Part shown: piece by piece, positions 46,700-56,628 of the stretch | Layout of the letters: the number at the start of each line of letters is the position of its first letter | Numbering within the stretch: the stretch's first letter is position 1 | Assembly (NCBI GenBank): GCA_019454045.1 | Contig: SKCR01001866.1 | Location: 1-64,000 of the forward strand | Source of the DNA: Zanthoxylum bungeanum | Taxonomy: Eukaryota; Streptophyta; Magnoliopsida; Sapindales; Rutaceae | Reading direction: 5' to 3' | DNA: 64,000 bases | Position numbers and translations under genes: made by a program | Notes under the pieces: generated by a model | Database searches by the model: none | What the model saw: only the letters and a program-made list of their open reading frames with translations | Told to the model about the DNA's origin: nothing

Positions 46700-48180
46700 C
46701 AGCTGAAGAGTTAGAAGAAATAAGACTGTTCGGACCGAAAAAAAGCATAAAGATAGGGAGAAACTTGGATGAAACCCTAAAAAAGGGCCTGCTAGAATAT
46801 CTACGGGAATACCCCGACATCTTCGCGTGGGGACACAATGACATGCCCGGGATTGACCCAAAGTTCATCAGTCACCGCTTAGCAGCAAACCCGTAACTCA
46901 AACCGGTCAAACAGAATAGAATGATCTTCAATCAAGAACGGTGCAGAGCGGTGGCATCCGAGGTGGAAAAACTGTTAAAAGCCGGCTTCATCAGAGAAGT
47001 AAAGTACCTCGAGTGGGTGTCAAACGTAGTATTGGTAAAGAAATCCAATGGAAAATGGAGGATGTGTGTAGATTTCACCGACCTCAATAAAGCGTGTCCA
47101 AAAGACAACTTTCCTCTACCAAATATAGATCAACTAGTAGACGCAACTGCCTGCCAAGGACTACTAAGCTTCATGGATGCCTTCTCAGGGTACAATCAGG
47201 TCAGGATGTATCCTGCAGACGAAGAGAAAACCACTTTTATCACCGATCAAGGACTGTACTGCTACAAAGTAATGCCTTTCGGACTGAAGAACGCAGGGGC
47301 AACTTTTCAAAGGTTGGTAAACAAAATTTTCAAACCACTCATCGGCACTTCAATGTTGGTATATGTGGATGACATGATAACAATGTCCAGAGAACCAAGA
47401 GGTCACGTAACCGACCTGAAGAAAACCTTTGAATTACTGAGAAAACACAATTAAAACTCAATCCAGAGAAGTGTGCATTCGGAGTGGCCTTAGGAAAATT
47501 TCTGGGCTACATGGTGAGTTCCCGAGGCATAGAAGCCAACCCCCAGAAGATACAAGCCGTGCTAGATTTAACATCCCCCAAAATAATTAAAGAGGTGCAA
47601 GGTCTAACAGGCAGGGTCGCCGCGCTCAACCGATTCATCTCTCGGGCGACCGAAAAATGCCACCCCTTCTTCAAAGTCATCAAGAAGGCCCAAAAGGGGA
47701 TCGACTGGGCACCGGAATGTGAGGAAGCCTTCCAGCAGCTAAAACAATATCTAGCACAGCCCCCACTTCTGACTAAACCTCTCCCAGGAGAGACATTATA
47801 CTTGTACTTGGCTGTTTCAAAACACGCAGTGAGTTCGGTACTGGTGCAAGAGGCCGACCAGATCCAGAGACCAGTATACTATGTCAGCAAAGCTATATTG
47901 GATACAGAGACCCGATATCCGTGCATGAACTAGTCGCCTTATCCTTGACCACTGCAGCACGGAAATTACGACCCTACTTCCAGGCCCACCCAATAGGAGT
48001 TTACACCAATTACCCCCTGCGGCAGATCTTGCAAAAACCAAAAACCTCGGGAAGGTTAATGAAATGGTCGGTGGAGCTAAGCGAGCACGACATTTCCTAC
48101 CTCCCAAGGATAGCAATAAAAGGGCAGGCCTTGGCAGATTTTGTTGCGGAACTCGCGGAACCCCAAATATTGACCACAGA
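46700..48180 (+). pseudogene. Reverse transcriptase and first RNase H of element E
   Basis: EYLREYPDIFAWGHNDMPGI opens the RT block. A stop near 46,894 precedes LKPVKQ. RT motifs then run in one frame at 46,921-47,454: WVSNVVLVKKSNGKWRMCVD, DLNKACPKDNFPLP, FMDAFSGYNQ, FGLKNAGATFQRLVN and catalytic YVDDM. A frameshift near 47,454 leads to the connection/RNase H block, LGYMVSSRGIEANPQKIQA and ISRATEKCHPFF, then the RNase H entry YLYLAVSKHAVSSVLVQE (the usual catalytic D position is LAVS here). Another frameshift at about 47,925 leads to LPRIAIKGQALADFVAEL. The motif order is that of Tat/Retand. Confidence 0.9.
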
Positions 48181-48184
48181 GGAA

Positions 48185-48600
48185 AGCAAATGGGAAATGT
48201 CAGTGGACGGGTCTGCTAGCTCACAGGGAATGGGGCAAGAATCGCACTAAAAACAGTGAAGGAGAAGAAGTGTTGCTTGCCTTGAAATTTTCTTTCAAAG
48301 CCACAAACAATGAAGTCGAATACGAAGCAATTTTGGCTGGATTAAGGCTATGCACAGTAGTGGGAGTCCACAACGTGGTAGTAAAAAGACTCTCAGCTAG
48401 CCATTCAACAACTAAAGGGAGAATTTCAGGCCAGAGAGCCGACTATGATAGCTTACTTAGCCGAAGTAAAAAAGTTGATGGAGAAAGTGGGGAACGTATG
48501 CTTCGAACAAATCGGACGAGAAGACAACTGTGAAGTAGACTCCCTGGCCCAGCTCGCATCCTCAATGAAGACCGAGGACCCCAGAATAATCCCTCTCATA
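48185..48600 (+). pseudogene. Second RNase H-like domain (aRNH) of element E
   Basis: After the LADFVAE linker a second RNase H fold begins: WEMSVDGSAS, then FSFKATNNEVEYEAILAGL, then a QIGREDNCEVDSLAQLAS C-terminal motif. A small deletion after the first motif and frame changes near 48,250 and 48,430 break it. The D (in VDG), E (in EYEA) and final D (in VDSL) positions expected for catalysis are visible. A second, archaeal-type RNase H between RT-RH and integrase is a reported feature of plant Tat elements. Confidence 0.8.
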
Positions 48601-48957
48601 TGCCTCCGAGAAATAAGCATAGGGGAGCTAGAGGTAGATATAGTAGAAGAGGAAGGCAAAAACTCATGGATGCAACCGATTAGGAGGTACCTGGAAATAG
48701 GGGAAACCCCTAAAGACAAAAATGAGGCCAAGAAGCTAAAATTCAAGAGCACCAAGTTTTCCCTGATCGAAGGGGTGCTCTACCGGAGAGGCTATATCGT
48801 GCCCCTCCTGAGATGTTTAACAGAAGAGGAAGCAGATTATGTGCTCAGGGAAATTCACACGGGCATTTGTGGAAGTCACGTCGGAGGAAGATCAATTGCC
48901 TTTAAAGCCTTAAGACAAGGATTTTACTGGCCGACCATGCATCAAGACGGGGAGGGA
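48600..48957 (+). pseudogene. Integrase N-terminus of element E, truncated
   Basis: A frame of about 115 codons leads to YRRGYIVPLLRCLTEEEADY and the zinc-finger half REIHTGICGSHVGGRSIAFK, then RQGFYWPTM. The two His of the HHCC finger are present. The two Cys, the catalytic core and the C-terminal domain are missing, because pol text ends at 48,957 in the first minisatellite unit. The deletion boundary coincides with the repeat. Confidence 0.85.
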
Positions 48958-49660
48958 TGATACCCCTGTGGCGATTGCTTGCTCCAGTGGTACCGAACAT
49001 AAGGAGGAATATGCCCTTAATGTTTCGAACAACTCGGGGCCGGATTACGTTCCGCCGAGGCCACTACGATAATCGGCTCGGGGCTGGATCTTGTTCCGCC
49101 GAGGCCGCTTGACTATTCAGATCGGGGTCGGGTTACGTCCCACCGAGTCATGCTCATTGGTCTGGGGACGGGACATTCCCCCAGAACCAAGTGTCTCTCT
49201 TAGCTCGGGGTCCTCAGAATATTCAGGGACATACTCGATGCATAGGATCTGTGAGAAGCATAGCACGGGGAGGGATGATACCCCCGTGGCGATTGCTTAC
49301 TTCAATGTTACCGAACATAAGGAGGAATATGCCCTTAATGTGTCGAGCACTCTTTGATCCTCACTTACTCTATGTAATGGATCCGTGGGAAAGCATAGCA
49401 TGGGGGATGATGATGCCCCGTGATGATTGCTAGCTCCAGTGATGCCGGACTAAGGAGGAATGTGCCCTTAGTATCCCGGACACTCTTTGATCCATTCATC
49501 ATTTGGATCCAAGAAAGGCACAACACAGGGATGCGTTGTGCCCCTGTAGCGTGTGCCTGCTCCAGCGTGGTAAGGAGGAGCCCTCGTACAATACACAGGC
49601 TCCACAATGACCCGACGTATAGAGGATGTGCCCTTACCATTTAAACGCTCTCTGATCCAA
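48948..49660 (+). repeat. GGGATGATnCCCCnTGGCGATT tandem family in E
   Basis: Copies begin near 48,948, 49,266, 49,401 and 49,518. They share GGAGGGATGATACCCC, GATTGCT--CTCCAGTG, AAGGAGGAATATGCCCTTA and CACTCTTTGATCC. The spacing is about 115-135 bp for the last three. Between copies one and two sit units of the second family. Confidence 0.85.
49030..49160 (+). repeat. GCTCGGGGCTGGAT-CGTTCCGCCGAGGCC family, first block
   Basis: About three units of 45-50 bp containing (T/G)CGGGG(C/T)(T/C)GG and CCGCCGAGGCC or CCACCGAGTC. They are strongly GC-rich in an AT-rich region. Confidence 0.85.
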
Positions 49661-49888
49661 ATCCTGGTTCGCCGGGACACTGAATTGAAAGGTTCAGAAT
49701 TATGTTTTGGAGGCCTCGGACAGAACGCTGTTCTGAGGTATCAGTGCTATTGTTTACACTTTTTTGGTTTTATTTTCCAAAATTTTGTTTTTTGTTTTTT
49801 CATCGGTCTGAAAAGGGGACGCCCAAGATAGATTCGATGGGGCTTCAAAGGTTGATTCCCTTCCCTTCGGAGCAAGTCCCAATGATTG
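49661..49888 (+). other. Non-repeated spacer in E between minisatellite blocks
   Basis: Mostly unique sequence with a T-rich stretch at 49,755-49,800. No protein match was recognised. Confidence 0.4.
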
Positions 49889-50080
49889 TTCGGCTCAGGC
49901 CTGGACTCGTTCCGCCGAGGCCACTTTATTAATCAGCTCGGGGCTGGATTCGTTCCGCCGAGACCGCTTGGATATTTGGCTCGGGGCTGGATTTTGTTCC
50001 GCCGAAGCCATTTAGTTATCAGGCTCGGGGCTGGATTACGTTCCGCCGAGGCCACTTGGTTATACAGCTCGGGGTCGGGC
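49889..50080 (+). repeat. GCTCGGGGCTGGAT-CGTTCCGCCGAGGCC family, second block
   Basis: Four consecutive units of 45-50 bp, each with CTCGG-GC(T/C)TGGA and GTTCCGCCGAGGCC (or AAGCC/GACC), followed by CACTT-TTA. Confidence 0.9.
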
Positions 50081-50340
50081 CAAATCCCACCGAGTCTATC
50101 TTTTGGACTGGGGACGTAACATTCCCCCAGGGCCAAATGTTCCTACAGCTCGGGGTCGGGCCATATCCCACCAAGTCTATCTTTTGGACTGGGGACGTAA
50201 CATTCCCCCAGAGCCAAGTGTTCCTTACAGCTCGGGGTCAGGCCACATCCCACAGAGTCTATCTTTTGGACTGGGGACGTAACATTCCCCCAGGGCCAAG
50301 TGTTCCTTACAGCTCGGGGTCGGGTTACGTCCCACCGGTT
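50074..50340 (+). repeat. ACAGCTCGGGGTCGGG-type 71-82 bp tandem units
   Basis: Units start at 50,074, 50,145, 50,227 and 50,309. Each includes TCTATCTTTTGGACTGGGGA, CGTAACATTCCCCCAG and GCCAA(A/G)TGTTCC. The 82-bp spacing of the last three is regular. Confidence 0.9.
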
Positions 50341-50498
50341 GCATCTCACCATCCGTGTTCTTCACAACTCAGAGTCAATCCTCGACCACTGAATAATTTT
50401 TTGGGTTCGGTTCGTATTATCCCCTCACGAACGAGCCTTAAATAATCATTTGAAGAAGAACACCCAGAACAAGGAACAGAAGAGAAAAGCAGAAAACA

Positions 50499-50541
50499 TA
50501 TATATATATATATATCTATATATATATATAATATATATATT
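50499..50541. repeat. (TA)n microsatellite
   Basis: About 20 TA units with two interruptions lie between the minisatellite zone and the 3' end of the antisense ORF. Confidence 0.95.
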
Positions 50542-50598
50542 CGAAAAAAATATGAAGTGTTATTACAAAAAAAACGGCCACATCCGGGTTACCCCTTT

Positions 50599-53037
50599 TC
50601 AATCAGCCCGCACAGGGGTAAGAAGTTCTTCCTCGGCCGGCTCAAACGACAGATGGATCGGCTCGGTCTCAGGAGGGGGGACAACAGCTTCAACCTCGGC
50701 TACCTGGGAGGCCCTTACTTCAAGGATTGGAGGTGGAACCTCAGGATAGTCCTCGCCAGGAGCAGGAACCTCATCAGGATAGTTTTCTTGAGGAGCTGGG
50801 AGAACCGGGGCAATCGAAATTGGTTCGGGATCCATCACTTCTTCGGAAGGAGGGGTAGCTACCTCTGAAACTCTTCCTCGGACATTTCCCCTTTACAAAA
50901 ACGGTTGGCTGCATGAATATGACCCATGTCTAAATCAGGTAGAACCATGGGGATGATTTCCGCACAATCACCGACCCCTTCAATACGAATAGAGTCCCTC
51001 TCGGCCTCCCACTCAAGTTCCCTATCCCTGAGCTCGACACGGGCCCATCCCAGTTCCTCCTCCTTGGCCCGCAGCTTATACTCCACACTGCATACTTCCA
51101 CCTTGAGGAGCCCGATTTCGGCCCGGGCATCCACCAAACTTGCTCTAGCTTCTTCAGCGTTCTTGCGCTCTATAGAGTAGCAGCAGCCTTAAGAGCTTTG
51201 TTTGTTTTGACAGCCTCAACCGCAGCCAGCTCATGATCCATATTCCTCTCTTCGGCACTAGCCAGCTTGGCCTCCACTTTAGAAAGATGATTCTTAAGCC
51301 TCTGGGCTTGGCCGCCTTCGGACAAAAGGCTTATAAACAGGTCCTTATTTTTTGCCGCCAAATAATTTGCCTGCCGAGAAGAAAAAGAAGTTAGGAAAAT
51401 AAAACAAAGTCTGAAAGACACCACGGATATAGAAGAGAAGTAAAAGAAGTGACCTGGGCCAGCTGGGAGCACAACTTTGCAACTACCTCCTCAGGTGAGA
51501 GGTCCTCAAACCTCGGTATCTTCTCAGGAGGTACGGCCTCGGCCAGCTCATTAAAAGCCAGCACCAAATGGGAAGTAGCCTCCCTAATATCTTTCCCGAG
51601 GTCATCAACTCCAAGAATCACAGAACCTTTCATTCTCTTGGAAGGACCCTCCTGCCGAACTGGAGTTTCTCTGCTCGGAGCCTCCTCCTCCTCTAATTCT
51701 CACCTTAATTGAGTATCCACAGCTCCAAATCGACGCTTCCTTCTCCTGGAAGATCTCGGAGGGCTATCAGGACGGGTAACACCCATTGGAAGCACCCCGG
51801 AAGGCGAAGACCGACCTTGAGAGCTCGGACGCCCCATCTCTTCAGCCACCTTCCCGGACTCAGAAGTTTCAGGCCGTCTCCGAGAAGTACCAGCTCCACC
51901 TGGGCTAGTTTGTTTCGCAGCCCCGGTCAACCGATCAAGGTACTTTGGTCTCTTCGACATACCAGCAAAAAGCAAAGATAAAAGAAGGTTCAGGACCCGA
52001 GCATTTAAAAAAAAAGAGATGACAAAATCAAACATGATAAATAAACGAGGGAGTTGGCTAGAAGATCAACATGCATCTACCTATCTGACCCGAGACTTTG
52101 GGAGGAACGGCCCGAACAAGTCCCGATTCAAAAAATGTCGCATCGTTTACCAACTCCCTCCAATGAGCGGCATACCGCCGAGCCCAGAATACCCGCTTCC
52201 GGACCTGGTAGGAGACCTTGAGAGCATCCCTCCAACAGGCTGGGGGAATAGAAAAACAGGGTAAGAATCCAAAAATATAAAAAAAAAGGAACTAAGGGCA
52301 GGAAAACTAAAGGTTAAACTACTGACCTCCTGCTCTGAAAATATCCAGGACCAAGATCTCCTCTCCATTCGATCTCCAGTGGCCCAGAACCAAAGATCTT
52401 TGAAATTCTTATTGGAGTCAGGGAGTTTTTGGACTACGTTTGACGAACTGTCGTAAGCAGAAAGGTAGTACCAACTGTGGTGAGTCTTTGGGTTGGCCTT
52501 CAACCGATATAACCTCTTCACTTCTTCAAAAGAAGGTTCGCTAAACCCCGCCCGATGACAAGCTACATACAACCCGGCCAAGATCCTCCAACTATTTAGA
52601 CTTAGTTGACATAGGGCAATCTCCATCTCGGCCAGCATCTAGGCGAAGTAGGGTTGAATTGGAAACCGGAGCCCGCACTCGAAGAAAGCTGGAAGAAGGG
52701 CCACGGAACCATCGTCGGGCTGACTGGCACGATCACATGGGAGAGGGACCTCAAGAGCAATATCTATCGGGATGTCATATCGTTGCCGAAGCAGTGCTAG
52801 ATCATCATCGGTTATCTTAGAGGGCCGAGCCATATCCAGAGCCGAGCTGTCAAAATCACTGGGCTCCAGATCCTTCAGAGGAACCCTCTGATGGTAAGTA
52901 TCTTGTTCGATTTCGGAAGGGGTGGGGGTAGTATCAAGGTCTTCCACGCTGGGTGCTCCCGAGCCAGAAGAAAGCTCTTCAACAATATGGGCCAAGGGTT
53001 TAGCAGGGTTTTCAGGGGAAGAACTGCCATCAGACAT
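50599..53037 (-). pseudogene. Antisense ORF of element E ('putative gypsy type transposon' family-like)
   Basis: The minus strand carries a multi-exon gene starting MSDGSSSPENPAKPLAHIVE at 53,037. It continues through LALLRQRYDIPIDIALEVP, FFECGLRFPIQPYF, one in-frame TAG at 52,639-52,641, then LCQLSLNSWRILAGLYVACH, FEEVKRLYRLK, WYYLSAY and NKNFKDLWFWATGD. This pattern fits the plant family named putative gypsy type transposon. A GT donor lies after SEQE (about 52,330). Acceptor-like TTCTATTCCCCCAG is followed by CWRDALKVSYQVRKRVFWAR. A later exon starts MSKRPKYLDRLTGAAKQ (51,960). Another junction uses CCCAG/GTCACT and CTCGGCAG before NYLAAKNKDLF. The last third is coiled-coil-like and then Pro/Glu-rich, ending VRAD at 50,599. 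Frames differ between exons, and at least one junction does not join in frame. Confidence 0.75.
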
Positions 53038-53312
53038 CCTAGACGTCCGAAAAATAAAAGGGCCAGGTCAGTCTACAACCATATTCTTGAAAAACGACCA
53101 AGGGATTCGCAGGCTATCCTAAGTTTCCAGAAAAAACTAAATCTATGAAGTTCTAAGCGCCCTAAGCAAAGTATTCAATAAAATCTCTCTCTAGAAAGAA
53201 TCAAAACAAATGAAAAGGAGAAACAGCAAAGCACAGCAAGCAAGAAAAAAGGAAGAGGAAGAAGTTCGTTCAGGAAACTTACTTGATCTATGCTCGGAAA
53301 AAGCGGAAAAAG
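53038..53312 (-). other. Spacer between antisense ORF start and 3' LTR of E
   Basis: Purine-rich on the plus strand (GGAAGAGGAAGAAG at about 53,250). Any promoter for the antisense ORF would lie here or in the 3' LTR. No TATA box was recognised on the minus strand. Confidence 0.4.
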
Positions 53313-53947
53313 GGACCGAGCACTTTATGGTCGACAACCGATCACTTTGGTTCGAATGACCGAGCATTATCAGATCGGCAGCATCATTCTCAGTTCAAAG
53401 AACCATTATGACCGACCATATGAAGACCGAGCATATGGCAAGGCGTGCGCCAGAAGATAAGACGTCATGTCCCTATGGGGTAAGGAGACAGTCATACCTT
53501 CATAAAGAATACTGATGAAACCAGTGTCCTAGAAGGATAAATGGAATAGAGGTAGATTTGATTAGGAATCCTTGTGGGAAAAGAAGGTTGCTTCAATTAG
53601 GAATCCTCATACTAGAGGGAATCTGATTTCTTCACTATTATAAATAGAAGGGTAAATTATGTGTAAAGAAAAGAGAATCAAGATCAATCTCATTGTGATT
53701 AAACTTGTAAAGCACGAGGGATACAAGTTTCAGCAATAAAAGTATAGTTCTGTTTCTGTCCGTGGACGTAGGTCGGATCAAAATCCGTCGAACCACGTTA
53801 AATCTCCTTGTTTGATTAGCGCATTATCTACCTTCTGCTAAATTTTCTTTTGGTTTCCCCCATAACCAAACAAATTCACTATTGAAGGAGGATTACCTTG
53901 GGAGTGATATTCCCATATTGCCCTGAGATCAAAATCCACCGTCAACA
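53313..53947 (+). repeat. 3' LTR of element E, 5'-truncated
   Basis: The segment from GACCGAGCACTTTATGG to GTCAACA matches 45,027-45,659 with few differences. The first ~190 bp of the LTR and the expected polypurine tract are absent, so a deletion joined the antisense ORF upstream region to the middle of the LTR. The AATTC duplication follows directly. Confidence 0.9.
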
Positions 53948-53956
53948 AATTCTAAT

Positions 53957-54067
53957 AAATAAGTAATTTATTTATTTATTTATTATTATTATTATTTAGG
54001 AAAAATAATTGAAATAAGTAATTTATTTATTTATTATTATTATTATTATTTAGGAAAAATAATTGAA
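53957..54067. repeat. 56-bp tandem duplication (AATAAGTAATTTATT...)
   Basis: Two adjacent copies, each AATAAGTAATTTATTTATTT..., then TTTAGGAAAAATAATTGAA, start five bases beyond the right target-site duplication of E. Confidence 0.9.
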
Positions 54068-54080
54068 AAATTGTGTATAT

Positions 54081-55925
54081 ATGAAGAAAATATACTATTA
54101 AGCGAAGTAAAAAAGATTGGACCCAATCTAATAAGAATTTTTGCAAAGAAATAATCTTTAAGAAAATAAAATTCTTAATAAAAAATTTTGATTATATTTT
54201 TTACCATAACTTTCAAGCATAATAATTGAAAAAATTTATATATAGGAAGAAAATATACTATTAAACTAGGTAAAAAGAAATTGGACCCTATCTAATAAGA
54301 ATTTTTGTAAAGAAAGATTCCTTAAGAAAATAAAATTACTAACAAAAACTTAAAAAATTGGTTAGGTTTTGTGAGCGGTTATTATTTAGGTTTCTTGTTT
54401 TAATAAATGATTTTTTTTTATATATTGTAATAATTTTTTATTTTAATAATATATTATTTTTATTTATAAATTAATAATAAAAATATTAATTGTAGAGATT
54501 GGGTGTCACATATATTTTTTATTTTAATTGAAGATAATAATATATCTTCTTATTATAATAGCTAATAAAAAATTTAATTGTACAGATTAAATGTCATGTG
54601 ACGCTATGAGATAGCTTAAAAATATTTAACTTATATATATATTCTTTGTCGGATTTTCTGTGATATTATTTAAAAATTAATCGGATAGTATAATATATTT
54701 TATTGTTATAATATGGTTCTTAAATAATAGATGTATTAATTTAATAGTGTTTTTTAATTGTAATACGATTGTATGATATATTTTCTTATTATAATATAAT
54801 TCTTATAAAATTATAATATGTATTTTTATTGTAATATATATTTTTATTTAATAGATTTATTAATTTAATTTTATAACTTTAATATGAAGCCGACGCGTGA
54901 CGCGACGAGGAGGATTAAAAATGTTTACCTTAAATATATAAAATCCTACATGACGTTTTGAGAGAGCTGGAAAACATTGAACTTTTATTTTATAATATAC
55001 ACGTTAATAATCTAATTTTTAATTTAGATTAATAATCCTATGTGGCGCATTGAAGGAACATTAAAACATTGAACTTTTAATTAAAAAAACTTGTGTATAT
55101 AATATACTATTAAGCTAAGTAAAAAGAAATTGGACCCTAGCTAATAAGATTTTTTGCAAAAAAGAATCCTTAAGAAAATAAAATTCTTAATGAAAAATGA
55201 TTGTATTTTCTACCGTAATTTTAAAGCCTAATAATTGGGAAAAAAAAATTTGTATATAGGATGAAAATATACTACTAAGCTAAGTGAAAAGAAATTAGAC
55301 CATAATTAATAAGAATTTTTGCAAAGAAAAGAATCCTTAAGAAAATAAAACTTCTAATAAAAAATTTGATTACATTTTCTACAGTAATTTTTAAAGCCTG
55401 ATAATTAATAGTTTTCTTATTTTAATAAAATATTGTATATTTTAAAATTTTAATAATAAAAAAATAATTATAGAGATATTTTAATTTTGTAATTTAATAA
55501 CAAACAATTAATTATAGATATTAGGTTAATTGTAGAGATTAAGTATCGCGTATGTTTTTTTTTAAATATGAGATTATAATATATTTCTTATTTTAATTTT
55601 ATAATTTATTAATAATTAATTAATTAAATTAGTAGGTTGTTATATTTTTATATTGTAATAGTTTTCTTATTTTGATAATTTATTATTTTAATTTTATAAT
55701 TTAATAATCTTGTAGAGATAGTTTAATAATAACAAATTAATTATATAGATTAGGTGCCAGATTGGTAATTTTAAAAATATTTAATATATTAGATTTGTAT
55801 TTTTATTTTGTGTTGAATGTATACATTAATAATATAATAATCTAATTTTTTTACTTTATTTTTAATTTAAATTAATAATCATTGTGGCGCGTTGAAGAAC
55901 ACGAAAACATTTAGACTTTTAATAA
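54081..55925. repeat. Diverged ~1-kb repeat modules, AT-rich
   Basis: A phrase starting ATATACTATTAAGC-AAGTAAA, then TTGGACCC-ATCTAATAAG and TTAAGAAAATAAAATT, occurs at about 54,093, 54,251, 55,105 and 55,266. The following sequence also repeats: AATTGTAGAGATT-GGTGTC or -AGTATC, and later TTAATAATCTAATTTTT with TGTGGCGC(A/G)TTGAAG at about 55,040 and 55,885. The block is a pair of diverged modules of roughly 0.9-1 kb, each with two copies of a ~150-bp subunit. No coding text was seen. Confidence 0.7.
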
Positions 55926-56093
55926 TAATACCTATCTATTTTTTTTAACTCTATTGCTTGGATAAAGTGGTGAATATTAATACAAATAACAATATATACC
56001 CAACAATGCTCTTATCTTATCTAACCGATTTGAGATAGACACACATCAATTTGAACAAAAACAGTTTTGTAGATTTGTTGTTGGTTTAATTAT
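55926..56093. other. Short AT-rich spacer
   Basis: No feature recognised. It ends at the left LTR of element F. Confidence 0.4.
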
Positions 56094-56287
56094 TTTCAAA
56101 GATATGATATTAATGTTAATTGATATGTAATTAATATTGATAGATATGATATTAATGTTAGTTGTTTCTTGATATGTAATTAATATTGATTCTTTTATAA
56201 TGCCTATATAAAGACAATTTGTAATTCATATTGAAATTAAGAAAAGTAGTACATTTTTCTTCAGCTTTCCTATTTCGGTTTCTAACA
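56094..56287 (+). repeat. 5' LTR of element F
   Basis: Starts TTTCAAAGATATGATATTAA (first G of TG lost) and ends GGTTTCTAACA. It contains two copies of GATATGATATTAATGTTA(A/G)TTG. The 3' LTR has an extra copy of this ~48-bp subunit. Confidence 0.85.
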
Positions 56288-56297
56288 TGGTATCAGA
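56288..56297 (+). other. Primer-binding site of element F
   Basis: TGGTATCAGA adjoins the 5' LTR. It is the initiator Met tRNA type. Confidence 0.9.
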
Positions 56298-56333
56298 TAC
56301 ATGAGTTTTGATTTCTGGATATTTCATTGTCTT

Positions 56334-56505
56334 TGTCTCTAAACGGGTCTTATCTCGTTGTCACTGTCTCCAAATTGGTCTCATCTCCTTATCTCTGTCT
56401 CCAAACAGGTCTTCTCTCCTTGTCTTTGTCTCCATACAGGTCACATCTCATTGTTCATGTCTCCAAACAGGTCTTATCTCCTTCTCCCTGCCTCCAAACA
56501 GGTGT
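56334..56505 (+). repeat. 31-bp minisatellite in element F
   Basis: Six units of 31-32 bp with the core GTCTCCAAACAGGTCTTATC start at 56,334, 56,365, 56,397, 56,428, 56,459 and 56,490. Because 31 is not a multiple of three, all three frames are open across it and each reads variants of the same peptide. Confidence 0.92.
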
Positions 56506-56628
56506 ATCTATGCTCCGATAATCAAATAGCTGATATCTTAACCAAATCTTTTCTTCTTGGCCGTTACATAACCCTCGTTTTCAAACTCAATCTGGTTTCC
56601 ACACTACCATCTTGAGTTTGAGGGGGGA
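56506..56628 (+). pseudogene. C-terminal remnant of copia RNase H and polypurine tract
   Basis: CSDNQIADILTKSF is the end of RNase H in plant copia pol, followed by a KLN-containing tail. GAGGGGGGATG (56,619-56,629) ends the interior. The minisatellite sits exactly where the rest of gag-pol would be. Confidence 0.8.

Larger units (their letters stand above)
44832..53947 (+). mobile_element. Element E: Ty3/gypsy, Tat/Retand-like, with antisense ORF
   Basis: A 9.1-kb element is flanked by AATTC at 44,827-44,831 and 53,948-53,952. The order is 5' LTR, primer-binding site, gag, protease remnant, RT, RNase H, a second RNase H-like domain, truncated integrase, tandem-repeat zone, antisense ORF, and a 3' LTR lacking its first ~190 bp. 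Dual RNase H, extra ORFs and tandem repeats between pol and the 3' LTR are known traits of the plant Tat clade. All coding parts carry frameshifts or deletions. Confidence 0.9.

Noticed and set aside
45605..46862. Long minus-strand frames opposite gag and pol of element E
   Set aside because: They are shadows of the plus-strand gag-pol frames. The plus-strand translation carries the family motifs.
48948..50340. Regular repeats that could be mistaken for a CRISPR array
   Set aside because: Units are contiguous without unique spacers, the sequence is a plant genome, and no cas-like gene is present.
49091..50445. Several open frames over the GC-rich minisatellites of E
   Set aside because: Tandem repeats keep frames open without coding meaning. 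No protein family is recognisable.
56308..56615. Three overlapping plus-strand frames in element F
   Set aside because: All three derive from the 31-bp minisatellite. Only the final stretch (IADILTK) is real protein remnant.
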